Shown: positions 1 to 6,532, counted from the stretch's first letter. The stretch is DNA of 9,624 bases from CAZMUN01 sp964569815 (GCA_964569815.1 CAZMUN010000041.1:1-9624); one strand, 5' to 3'. The notes: generated from the sequence alone by a model not told the origin. A program made the numbers and translations.

Positions 1-14
1 CCTTTTTTGGAACC

Positions 15-65
15 TTGCACAAAAAGAGAGCGCAAGTTTGCGTTTCAAACTCCCTTTTTGTGCAA
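15..65. repeat. Long imperfect inverted repeat (hairpin-forming)
   Basis: The arms 15-30 and 50-65 are reverse complements over 16 positions with one mismatch (27 against 53). The outermost 12 bp, TTGCACAAAAAG and its complement, are perfect. The 19-nt interior can form a small hairpin of its own: CGCAA-GT-TTGCG at 31-42, or GTTTG-CGTTT-CAAAC at 36-50. It lies about 310 bp past the alba stop, beyond alba's own oligo-T terminator. It therefore probably belongs to an element or gene outside the window. It could be a structured RNA, a terminator hairpin, a protein-binding palindrome or a mobile-element end; the sequence does not decide. Confidence 0.7.
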
Positions 66-367
66 AGAGGCTTCCTGCACATTTAAGGATTTCCTGTTAT
101 TTACTATGCCTTTGGCTTTTTTTGCGGGTTTCTGCTTTATTTGTAAATAAAAAGAGAGGAGAGCAAGAGGATGGCATGGCGGGCATGTGTATTGAGGCTT
201 GAATGCCCTCTTTTCGCTGTTTGCCTGCTTTTTAAGGCTTTGAGCCCCTCTTTTTTCCCTTTTGTTGTTCTCATGGCATTTTATTGCTTGGCTTAAGCCT
301 CCAAAAAACTTTGTTTTCTTTTGGTTGGAAAAATCAATGGAAAGAATTAAGAAAAATCCTTTCCGCT
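66..367. other. Gene-poor stretch downstream of alba
   Basis: I see no convincing gene here. The stretch is T/C-rich on the plus strand and contains short homopolymers. A TATA-like tract at about 137-150 (TTTATTTGTAAATAAA, nearly palindromic, so usable in either direction) is followed by a 41-codon plus-strand frame at 171-296. That frame is listed as a finding, not as a gene. No tRNA, rRNA, CRISPR-like repeat or insertion-sequence end is visible. Confidence 0.5.
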
Positions 368-377
368 AAAAAAAAAA
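368..377 (-). terminator. Oligo-T terminator after alba
   Basis: On the minus strand the alba TAA (379-381) is followed after one G by ten consecutive T residues, with no stable hairpin immediately ahead. Archaeal RNA polymerase terminates at such oligo-T tracts. The position directly behind the stop codon makes this the likely end of the alba transcript. Confidence 0.7.
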
Positions 378-378
378 C

Positions 379-651
379 TTACTTTGACAGCGTTATTTCT
401 ATTGCTGAAACCTTTAATGGGTTTCCTTCCTCTGTTTTGATTTCTTCTGTCATTACATCTATTTTGTTTATTTTGCTGCCTGCGATGAACTTGTTTTTCA
501 CTATTTCTGCCACGTCCACTGCCCTGCTGATTGCCCTTCCTCGGGCCTTTATTTGTACTGCGTTGGCTCCCTGGTTCATTTGGGTTACAACTGCCAGGAC
601 ATAGCTCATTGTTCCCTTTTTTCCTACGAACACTACGTTCTCTTCAGCCAT
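379..651 (-). CDS. alba: DNA/RNA-binding chromatin protein Alba
   Basis: This 90-aa protein is a full-length Alba-family protein. Alba is a small dimeric protein that coats DNA and also binds RNA in archaea. The family signature is clear: VVFVGKKGTMSYVLAVVTQM near the N-terminus, followed by NQGANAVQIKARGRAISRAV and DVAEIVKNKF. The lysine pair at residues 11-12 corresponds to the lysines of crenarchaeal Alba that contact DNA and can be acetylated. The frame stays open upstream to an ATG at 738. The start at 651 is preferred because GGAGGT lies 9 nt ahead (661-666) and the family begins here. A TATA-like box at 705-712 and an oligo-T tract behind the stop suggest its own transcription unit. 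It is the only gene in the window that is not a surface protein. Confidence 0.97.
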   Translation of the reverse strand: MAEENVVFVGKKGTMSYVLAVVTQMNQGANAVQIKARGRAISRAVDVAEIVKNKFIAGSKINKIDVMTEEIKTEEGNPLKVSAIEITLSK

Positions 652-660
652 TGCTGGTGC

Positions 661-666
661 ACCTCC
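661..666 (-). promoter_or_regulatory. Shine-Dalgarno site of alba
   Basis: GGAGGT on the minus strand ends 9 nt before the ATG at 649-651. It decides for the 90-aa Alba start over the upstream in-frame ATG at 738, which would add 29 residues (MFLKRLPRD...) atypical of Alba. Confidence 0.85.
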
Positions 667-704
667 AATGCGCTTGCTTTTTTTTTGGAAAAATTCTGCC
701 TTCC

Positions 705-712
705 TAAATAAA
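705..712 (-). promoter_or_regulatory. Probable TATA box of alba
   Basis: TTTATTTA on the minus strand lies in the 105-nt gap between the upstream surface gene and alba. Archaeal transcription usually starts about 25 nt downstream of the TATA centre. That puts the start near 682, with a leader of roughly 30 nt containing the GGAGGT site. The assignment rests on position and composition only. Confidence 0.45.
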
Positions 713-756
713 TCTCTCGGCAATCTCTTTAAAAACATTTTTTTTAGAGGCCCTTT

Positions 757-2265
757 TCAGCCCAAGTTTTCCTTGCTTTCCTTTCCCTTTTTTTCAGCCC
801 TGCTTTCTTTCAGGCTTTTTTCCGCTTTTTCTTCAGCAGGCATTTCCTGCCCGGCTTCCTTTTCTTCGGCCTTGCCCTCTTTTTGGGCCTTTACCTGCAT
901 TATAACCAGTGGCTCGCCTTCCTCCAGGCTTATGACTGCCGGCAGGGGAATTGAGTTTGCCTCAGCTGGCGAAACAAGAAGCGGAACCCTGTAGCAAAAG
1001 CTTGTTGTCTGCATTGCAGGCGCCTTTTCCAGCGAAAACCTTGCAATGCCGTTTTCCACTTCGAAAGAAAAAGGGCTGTCGCCTGATTCCGCCTGAATGT
1101 TTTTCCCCAAAAAATTTGGTACCCTTGCCGCAACCACCACCTTTTCCCAGTTCTCGTTTGTGCCGTTTTCAAGCGAAACGGTTACAACAGTTTCCAAGTC
1201 AAAGTCGCCTTCCTTTTTTTTGATCAAAAACCCGCCCACAGTCTGCTTCAACCCTGTCCTGAAAGCAAGCTCTTCTGCTTCCGCCTTTTGCTCTGCATTA
1301 AAACCAAGCCCTTCAAGAATGCGTGAAAGCTCAAAGCCATCCAAAACCCCTGCCGACTCGGACTCAAATATTTTTGCGCTCTCTTCGGCCTTTTGCTTCT
1401 TTGCCTTGACTGGCTCTCCTGCCATAACAGTTCCCTGCAAAGACCTGCTTGGCCTGTAATGCCTTCTTGCGTTGAAATAGTATGCTATTCCAAAGCCTAT
1501 GACTGCAAGCAGGGCCGCAGTGGCGGCAAACGGAAACAGCGGAAAAGCAGCAGGCGTTGGTGCGCCAGCCTTTACCTTGAATTCGCGGGTCATGGCCGCT
1601 GTTTCAGAGCCGTATATTGCGCTTACTGTGAGCCTGTAGGTTCCTTCTCCCAAAACCGGCCCAAACCTTTTTTTCCCCTGACTGCCTTCAACCACAACGT
1701 TTTGGGCATTGGTCCACACGACTTTGTCATCCTGCTCCACCTTTTCCTCCACAACCATCGCTGTTTTCTTCTCTGAACTGGATTTCAAAACATAGCTGAA
1801 GGCAAGCTCTTTGCCTTCATTTGCTTCCTCTACAACAAGGCCCTCAAACTGGGGTACTGTCGGAAACAAGGCCACTATTTCTATTACACGGCTTGCCATT
1901 GTGGTTGATTCATTGCACTTCATTTCCAGAAAAAAAGCCCTTATTCCTGAAACCCCTGAGGGAAGCAGCAGCGAAACATCCCTGCTGAGGCCTTTCCCTG
2001 TTTCAAGGTAAAAGCTGTCCTTTCCCTGCAGGCTTCTCTCCTCCTCCTTCTCAAACCAGTAGTTTACTTCAGCAGAGCAGGGCGGCCCCGCCATGTTTCC
2101 TGCATAGAATGAAAAAACAAAGCTGCTGCCTGCATTAATAGGGGTCGTAATATCCTCTATCCTTATCTCCGTAACGTTTGCCTGCTTTGCCTGCACGCTT
2201 CCTAAAACAAGCAGGGCTGCAAGCAACACAAGAGCAGTTCTTTGCAATGAAAATGCCTTTGGCAT
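757..2265 (-). CDS. Type I membrane protein, two Ig-like ectodomains plus cytoplasmic domain (paralogue 2)
   Basis: I do not recognise a named family for this 502-aa protein. Visible in order: signal peptide (1-26, ending VQA), Ig-like beta-sandwich 1 (about 30-131), Ig-like beta-sandwich 2 (about 138-232), a transmembrane helix (about 239-264), the basic juxtamembrane segment ARRHYRPSR, a helical stretch (about 305-340), a beta-rich domain (about 345-430) and a highly charged Lys/Glu tail (about 462-502). Positive charges after the helix place the last 235 residues in the cytoplasm. Cys63 and Cys117 in domain 1 probably form a disulfide, conserved in the neighbour at 2300-3739, with which it aligns over nearly its whole length. 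The gap to that gene is 34 nt. No Shine-Dalgarno site is visible, but a TATA-like box lies 28 nt ahead of the ATG, so the gene may be leaderless. An adhesion or sensing role is inference. Confidence 0.9.
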   Translation of the reverse strand: MPKAFSLQRTALVLLAALLVLGSVQAKQANVTEIRIEDITTPINAGSSFVFSFYAGNMAGPPCSAEVNYWFEKEEERSLQGKDSFYLETGKGLSRDVSLLLPSGVSGIRAFFLEMKCNESTTMASRVIEIVALFPTVPQFEGLVVEEANEGKELAFSYVLKSSSEKKTAMVVEEKVEQDDKVVWTNAQNVVVEGSQGKKRFGPVLGEGTYRLTVSAIYGSETAAMTREFKVKAGAPTPAAFPLFPFAATAALLAVIGFGIAYYFNARRHYRPSRSLQGTVMAGEPVKAKKQKAEESAKIFESESAGVLDGFELSRILEGLGFNAEQKAEAEELAFRTGLKQTVGGFLIKKKEGDFDLETVVTVSLENGTNENWEKVVVAARVPNFLGKNIQAESGDSPFSFEVENGIARFSLEKAPAMQTTSFCYRVPLLVSPAEANSIPLPAVISLEEGEPLVIMQVKAQKEGKAEEKEAGQEMPAEEKAEKSLKESRAEKKGKESKENLG

Positions 2266-2289
2266 GCCGCTAATATAAGGGCTTTGCAG

Positions 2290-2296
2290 TATAAAA
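2290..2296 (-). promoter_or_regulatory. TATA-like box ahead of the 757-2265 gene (leaderless geometry)
   Basis: The minus strand reads AATATTTTATAC here, just before the previous gene's stop codon would be cleared. The centre of TTTTATA is about 28 nt from the A of the ATG. The predicted transcription start therefore falls within about two bases of the start codon. Together with the missing Shine-Dalgarno site this suggests a leaderless transcript from an internal promoter. Confidence 0.45.
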
Positions 2297-2299
2297 TAT

Positions 2300-3739
2300 T
2301 TACCTGCTGCCGTTTTCTTCTGCAGGCTTTTTCCCTAAAACAGCCTTTTTTGGCAAGTTTGCCTGCTTTTGCCTTACCCTTACTTTTGCAAGCCCTGCCC
2401 TTTTTCCCTCACTGTAATCCGTTACTGCCGGAAGCCGAAGCCTTGTTGCCTCATCCTGTGAAACAAGCTTTTTGGCGCGGTAAACAATGCTTGCAGACTG
2501 CATTGCGCCAATGCTTTCAATGCAGAACCTGAAAACTCGGCCTTCCTCCTCTGCCTCCATTTTTGCATCAGACGAAACCTCTTCAAGCTGCCCCTCCAAG
2601 AATTCGGGAACAGCTGCCAGAACTTCAACATTTTCCCAGCCTTTGTTAGAGTTGTTTGGAACAGTGATGGTAACAATCGTTTCAAACGACATCTTTTCAT
2701 GCCTTGCAGTAAAAACACAGCTTTTCAGGCTCTGCACAACAGGCGCCTCACTTGAAACCCTGAAAGCCCTCTCCTTCTTTTCCTCGGAAAAACCGGCCTC
2801 TGACATCAAGGCTTCCAAGGCCTCATGCCCCAAAGTTCCAGCCTGGTCTGCCTCAACAAGGCAAATGCTCTGCCTTGGCTCCAAAAACTCTTCCCCTGCA
2901 AGCGGCTGGACAGCTGCCTGTTCAGGCCCGGCTTCCGGCCTGTAGTGCCTTGAACGCTGCCAGAAGAAAAACATTCCGGCAAAAGCGATTAGGGAAATCA
3001 CTGCAGCCATTCCGGCAAACGGCGCAAAAGGAAGCTGGGGCGCCGGCTGGCCCAAAGCCTTTACTGCGAACTCACGCGTCAAGGCAGCAGACTGTATTCC
3101 GCGGGCTGCCTTTATGCGCAGGCTGTAAGTTCCCTCTTTCAGCACAGGCCCAAAGGTTTCAATCCGCCTGTTTCCAAGAACAACAAGGCTCTGGGTGTTT
3201 TCCCAAAAGATTTTGCCGTCCTGCATCACCTGCTCTTCAACCTGTATTGCAACCTGCTCGGCATGGTTTGCTTCAACAAGGTATGAGAAAACAAGCTGCT
3301 CGTTTCCCTCTCCGGGGCTGACACTCAGATTGCTTATCAAAGGCATTACAGGCAGGGGCTTTTTTGACTCAATGGTTTTTTTTGCCAAAACCTTTTCCCC
3401 GTTGCACTGCATTTCAATAAAAAACCGGCTCACTCCTGAAAGCCTGCTTGGCACAAGAATTTCTGCCTTCTGTTCAAGAACCTGCCCCTCATCCAAATAA
3501 AAAGAGTCCTTTCCCTCGCTGAACTTTTTTCCCTGTGACTCAATCCAATAGCTTGTCTCTGCATTGCAGCCAGGGCCAACCCTGTTTCCTGCAATGAAAG
3601 AAAACTGGAGAACGCTTTCAGGAACCACAAAAACAGGCATGTCTCTTATTTTAAGCTCTGTTACGTTCCTTTGGGCTGCAAACCCTGCGCCTGCAGCCAA
3701 AACCAAAACCGCAAAAACCAAAAGCACTGCTTTCTTCAT
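2300..3739 (-). CDS. Type I membrane protein, two Ig-like ectodomains plus cytoplasmic domain (paralogue 1)
   Basis: This 479-aa protein is a paralogue of the downstream 757-2265 product with the same layout: signal peptide (1-21), Ig-like domain 1 (about 26-125) with Cys58 and Cys112, Ig-like domain 2 (about 132-227), transmembrane helix (about 236-260), the shared RxRHYRP juxtamembrane motif, a helical stretch (about 300-335) and a beta-rich region (about 340-425). Matching landmarks include the GP-C-x-A-E motif, GKDSFYL, a VEE...W...Q pattern in domain 2, EGTY, TREF, and WENVEV against WEKVVV in the cytoplasmic part. It lacks the long Lys/Glu tail of its partner. GAGGGG (3746-3751) stands 6 nt before the ATG and a TATA-like box lies further upstream. 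The product is a surface protein with a sizeable inside domain; its ligand and function are unknown. Confidence 0.9.
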   Translation of the reverse strand: MKKAVLLVFAVLVLAAGAGFAAQRNVTELKIRDMPVFVVPESVLQFSFIAGNRVGPGCNAETSYWIESQGKKFSEGKDSFYLDEGQVLEQKAEILVPSRLSGVSRFFIEMQCNGEKVLAKKTIESKKPLPVMPLISNLSVSPGEGNEQLVFSYLVEANHAEQVAIQVEEQVMQDGKIFWENTQSLVVLGNRRIETFGPVLKEGTYSLRIKAARGIQSAALTREFAVKALGQPAPQLPFAPFAGMAAVISLIAFAGMFFFWQRSRHYRPEAGPEQAAVQPLAGEEFLEPRQSICLVEADQAGTLGHEALEALMSEAGFSEEKKERAFRVSSEAPVVQSLKSCVFTARHEKMSFETIVTITVPNNSNKGWENVEVLAAVPEFLEGQLEEVSSDAKMEAEEEGRVFRFCIESIGAMQSASIVYRAKKLVSQDEATRLRLPAVTDYSEGKRAGLAKVRVRQKQANLPKKAVLGKKPAEENGSR

Positions 3740-3745
3740 CCAACG

Positions 3746-3751
3746 CCCCTC
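3746..3751 (-). promoter_or_regulatory. Shine-Dalgarno site of the 2300-3739 gene
   Basis: GAGGGG on the minus strand lies 6 nt before the ATG at 3737-3739, at the usual distance. It supports this start, which also gives a well-formed signal peptide (MKKAVLLVFAVLVLAAG). Confidence 0.7.
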
Positions 3752-3766
3752 AAAACCTCGTAATAT

Positions 3767-3780
3767 AAAAAGGCCTTTTT
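3767..3780. repeat. 14-bp perfect palindrome between two facing TATA-like tracts
   Basis: AAAAAGGCCTTTTT is a perfect palindrome in the 85-nt gap before the 2300-3739 gene. It is flanked by ATAT on the left and CATAT on the right, so the symmetry extends a few bases further. It separates two TATA-like boxes. It may be an operator for a dimeric regulator or part of an ending hairpin of the 3825-5684 transcript; neither is proven. Confidence 0.55.
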
Positions 3781-3790
3781 CATATAAAAC
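3781..3790 (-). promoter_or_regulatory. Probable TATA box of the 2300-3739 gene
   Basis: The minus strand reads GGGTTTTATATG here. Initiation about 26 nt downstream would fall near 3760. That leaves a short leader of about 20 nt that still contains the GAGGGG site. A second TATA-like tract (TTTTTATATTA, 3761-3771) is too close to the ATG to leave room for that site, so this one is preferred. Confidence 0.5.
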
Positions 3791-3808
3791 CCTTATCCTG
3801 GCCCGCCT

Positions 3809-3821
3809 GCCCTAAAAGGGC
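3809..3821. repeat. Small stem-loop behind the 3825-5684 stop codon
   Basis: GCCCT-AAA-AGGGC forms a 5-bp stem with a 3-nt loop, four bases past the TAA at 3825-3827 on the minus strand. No T run follows, so it is not a convincing intrinsic terminator. It might protect or mark the 3' end. Confidence 0.4.
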
Positions 3822-3824
3822 TCT

Positions 3825-5684
3825 TTACACCTGCCTTTTCCTGCCCTTTTTCTTCCCAAAAACAGTGTAGGCCTTTGCGGCAGCTATTGCCAGGGCAATT
3901 CCCAAAGCGAGTGCAACAGGCAGCCGGTTATCCCAAAGCCGGCCTACAGCCTGCCCTGCTTCAGGAGGCAGTGGAACAACCTGCTCAGGGGCCTTCTTTT
4001 CCTCAATGCTGAACCACCTGATTTCCCTTATTTCGCTTCCATCAAAGCCTGCTAAAAGCTCAAGCCTGTAGTCCCCTTCTTCCAAGCCATGGATTTCCTC
4101 CCAAAACCTTTCAAAAACCTTTACAGGCACAGACTGCTTTTTCTTCCACACAAGGGCCTCGCCGCGAAAAACCCTTTCCTCAACCAGAATCGGTATCTCT
4201 TCATCGCGGTTTGAGCCAAGCTCTAAGCTGAATTTGACTACTCTTGCTTCCTGGTCGACTTCAAGCAAGGGGCAGGCAAACTCTATTTTGGTCGCCGCGT
4301 CCGGCAAAACCCTTATCTCTCGCTTTATCAAAAACGGCGCCCTTCCAACCATCTTAAGCCTTAAGTAAAAGTCGTATGACCCCTCTAGGTCCTCGAATAA
4401 GAGAAGGTTTTCGCTGACTTCCCTGGTTTGACCCGGCTCCAAGTAAACGGTTTCGCTTCCGGAAACTATTTCCCTGCCGTCTTTTTCAAGCCAGTATTCC
4501 ACGTAAGCGTTTCCACTGCTTACCGTATAATTTTTTACCACATATGAGAAATCCAAAAGCTGCCCGGCCTGAAGGGGGTCATCTATTCTCTTAAGCTCTA
4601 TTTCAAAAGACTTTTGTGGTGCAGGGGGGCTTGCTCCAGGCCCGCCTCCCGGCCCTGAGGGGCCTGGCTCTGGTTCCTCAGGTTCTGCTGCAGGTGCACT
4701 GTAACTTGTTTGCACAATAAGGCTGTTGTTGTCAGCAAAATCCTGTGCCTTTAGGCTGTAGGCATGGTCTGTTCCAGCGCTTCCTGAAAAAGTGTACAAA
4801 AAAATGTTGCCTGTTCTTATCCATGGCCCTGAGTCTTCGCTTACGTAAAAGGTTTGAATGCCGTATGAGTCTGTTCCATTCCAGGACAGCTCTATGTCAC
4901 TGCCTGAAGCCACTGCACTAAAACCGGAAGCCGTTGGAGCGGTTGCATCAAAATGCAAAAGGTTTTCAACCTGGCTTGCCGCGTTTCCCGCCTTGTCTTT
5001 TGCGTTGAATGCAACGTTGTTGTCAGCATCCGCTGTCAGCCCTGTTTCGGTGTAACTGCACCTGAACTCTCCTGAAAATTCCGTGCAGTGCGCCAAGTAG
5101 TTGAAGTCCGCGCTTTTTACTCCATTCAAATCAACTCTTATTGTTTCACTGTTTATGTCGTTTGCCGCGTTTTTGTTGACGTCAAACACGATTTCAGGGC
5201 TCGAGTTTATGAAGACGCCGTCGCCTGGCTTTTCGACATTTATTTCCGCCGGAAAAACATAGTGGCCTGTTAAAAGCGTTCCTGCAGTGGCGTTATTTGC
5301 GTCATCTATGCAAAAAACCCTGACGTAATAGGTGCCTCTTGTGGAAATCTGGCCGCTTATGTCTGTTGAAACACTTGCATGCTTTCCTGAAACAGCGTAA
5401 GCCAGGTTGTTTAAATCGGCATTGTTTGCTCCTGTTATGGCTGCATGTGTCCTGTTAAAGTCTGTTACTCCGTTTGGGTCAGAGCAATCATAGCTAAGCA
5501 TTATTGCCCCTGCGCCTGTCCAGTTTGCCGGCAAAAGGCTTTCGCTTGAAGCATTTGGCGAAGCGTTGTTTATGTTTCCGTTGATTATTATTACTGCTGA
5601 ACAGCTTTGCAAAAAAACGACTGCAAAAAAGACCGTAAAAATGGCTTTTTTTTCGTCAAATCCCAACTTCTTTTTAGCAGGCAT
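3825..5684 (-). CDS. Multi-domain Ig/FN3-like surface protein with C-terminal membrane anchor
   Basis: This 619-aa protein has an N-terminal signal segment (about 12-30), a beta-rich domain (about 35-145) with Cys67 and Cys125, an Ig-like domain (about 147-250, ending KDKAGNAA...HFDATAP, typical of bacterial/archaeal Ig repeats) with Cys200 and Cys209, and an FN3-like domain (about 250-328, with SWNGTDS). A Pro/Gly/Glu linker (about 329-357) follows. Then comes a two-Ig module (about 358-460 and 465-562), a transmembrane helix (about 587-606) and a short basic tail KKKGRKRQV. The two-Ig module matches the ectodomains of the two downstream paralogues (VEYWLEKDG, VYLEPGQ, VEERVFRGEALVWKKKQ) but has no paired cysteines and is not followed by their cytoplasmic domain. 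NxT/S sequons, possible N-glycosylation sites, are frequent in the N-terminal half. A TATA-like box 28 nt ahead and the absence of a Shine-Dalgarno site suggest a leaderless start. An exposed adhesin or envelope component is inferred. Confidence 0.92.
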   Translation of the reverse strand: MPAKKKLGFDEKKAIFTVFFAVVFLQSCSAVIIINGNINNASPNASSESLLPANWTGAGAIMLSYDCSDPNGVTDFNRTHAAITGANNADLNNLAYAVSGKHASVSTDISGQISTRGTYYVRVFCIDDANNATAGTLLTGHYVFPAEINVEKPGDGVFINSSPEIVFDVNKNAANDINSETIRVDLNGVKSADFNYLAHCTEFSGEFRCSYTETGLTADADNNVAFNAKDKAGNAASQVENLLHFDATAPTASGFSAVASGSDIELSWNGTDSYGIQTFYVSEDSGPWIRTGNIFLYTFSGSAGTDHAYSLKAQDFADNNSLIVQTSYSAPAAEPEEPEPGPSGPGGGPGASPPAPQKSFEIELKRIDDPLQAGQLLDFSYVVKNYTVSSGNAYVEYWLEKDGREIVSGSETVYLEPGQTREVSENLLLFEDLEGSYDFYLRLKMVGRAPFLIKREIRVLPDAATKIEFACPLLEVDQEARVVKFSLELGSNRDEEIPILVEERVFRGEALVWKKKQSVPVKVFERFWEEIHGLEEGDYRLELLAGFDGSEIREIRWFSIEEKKAPEQVVPLPPEAGQAVGRLWDNRLPVALALGIALAIAAAKAYTVFGKKKGRKRQV

Positions 5685-5708
5685 TAAATAGATTTATGAG
5701 GCTTCAAC

Positions 5709-5716
5709 AAATAAAA
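5709..5716 (-). promoter_or_regulatory. TATA-like box ahead of the 3825-5684 gene (leaderless geometry)
   Basis: The minus strand reads GGGTTTTATTTG, with the centre of TTTTATTT about 28 nt from the A of the ATG at 5684. No Shine-Dalgarno sequence is visible in between. Position and spacing repeat those of the box ahead of the 757-2265 gene. Confidence 0.45.
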
Positions 5717-5732
5717 CCCTTCCTCTGAAAAA

Positions 5733-6527
5733 CTAAAGCCTTTTTCCCCTCAATTCTCCCCTAAGCTTTTGGATGTAAGCAAACGACCCTATAAGACCGG
5801 CGCAGGCTACCAGTATTGCCGTGACTGCGATAATCATTTCGATTGAAAGGCCTTCCTGTTCTGCTTTTTCATGCTCTTGGCCTGGTGTTTCTTCACCGTT
5901 TCCTGTTTGCTCAGGCGCTGGAGCAAGTTCGGTGTCCTCTGGGCAGCTTTCGTCCTCACTGTAGATAAGGGTTCCGTTCCTGCAGGCCCTTATTGGGCAG
6001 GGCTCGCCTTCTTTTACGACAAACCCGCCGGGACAGTCTTTTCTTACGGTCCAGAAAGGTATTTCGCTGTAATTGGGGGTAGGGTTGTTGCCAATTGTGA
6101 TAACAAGCCTTGCACTTGAAGTGGAAATGATTGCAGTGCCACTGCCTTCAGGGCTGTCCCTTCTTGCTGTTATCAGGACCTTGTATTTTCCGGCGCTTAC
6201 CTTTGGCACCAATGTAATCAATGTTTGGGCACTCTGCCCGTTTTTCAAGTAAACTTCTTCAGGGTTTAAGTTGTAGTCAAAAATGTCGTCAACCACAAAC
6301 TCGGAGTTCTCCAGGCTAAGCTCTACAACATAGTTTGATTCCTCACAGGTTCCTGTGCCGGCACTGCTGTTGTAAATTCGGGGGCTGAAGTATGACGGAA
6401 TCCCTTTCTGCATCTGTATGTCGTCCCAGTCGTTGCCCTGGCTTATTCCAACACATGAAAGGGAAAGGGCGCTTGGGAGAATAAACAAGACCAGAAAAAG
6501 GCTAACTAAAAAAACAAACCTTGGCAT
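5733..6527 (-). CDS. Membrane-anchored beta-sandwich protein with four-cysteine mini-domain
   Basis: The family is not recognised. From the chosen start the protein has 264 aa: signal peptide (1-22, ending SALS), a beta-sandwich domain (about 23-147) whose segment YLKNGQSAQTLITL...SAGKYKVLITARRD resembles NEW3/NPCBM-associated Ig-like folds common in archaeal surface proteins, and a small cysteine-rich segment (Cys165, 177, 182, 195). An acidic Glu/Gln/Pro linker (about 198-227), a transmembrane helix (about 229-252) and a short basic tail (KLRGELRGKRL) follow. The start at 6527 is preferred over an in-frame ATG at 6581. It has GGGGGT 5 nt ahead, yields a clean signal peptide and leaves a 37-nt gap, whereas the longer form would overlap the preceding gene and has no ribosome binding site. 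The outer part is predicted extracellular with a tiny cytoplasmic end. Confidence 0.88.
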   Translation of the reverse strand: MPRFVFLVSLFLVLFILPSALSLSCVGISQGNDWDDIQMQKGIPSYFSPRIYNSSAGTGTCEESNYVVELSLENSEFVVDDIFDYNLNPEEVYLKNGQSAQTLITLVPKVSAGKYKVLITARRDSPEGSGTAIISTSSARLVITIGNNPTPNYSEIPFWTVRKDCPGGFVVKEGEPCPIRACRNGTLIYSEDESCPEDTELAPAPEQTGNGEETPGQEHEKAEQEGLSIEMIIAVTAILVACAGLIGSFAYIQKLRGELRGKRL

Positions 6528-6532
6528 TCTGC

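Noticed and set aside
1..378. tRNA or other known stable RNA near the hairpin
   Set aside because: No cloverleaf, no conserved T-loop sequence and no C/D or H/ACA box pattern that I can recognise.
284..604. Plus-strand open frame of 106 codons
   Set aside because: It lies across alba on the opposite strand; alba is a certain gene and explains the open frame.
379..738. Longer Alba beginning at 738
   Set aside because: The extra 29 residues do not belong to the family, and GGAGGT is positioned for the ATG at 651.
2487..3321. Two plus-strand open frames of about 150 codons
   Set aside because: Both are antisense to the well-supported 2300-3739 gene, have odd composition (Ser/Cys/Ala/Gln-rich) and no ribosome site.
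5724..5732. T5 run after the 5733-6527 stop as a terminator
   Set aside because: Only five T residues follow the stop on the minus strand, too few to call with confidence.
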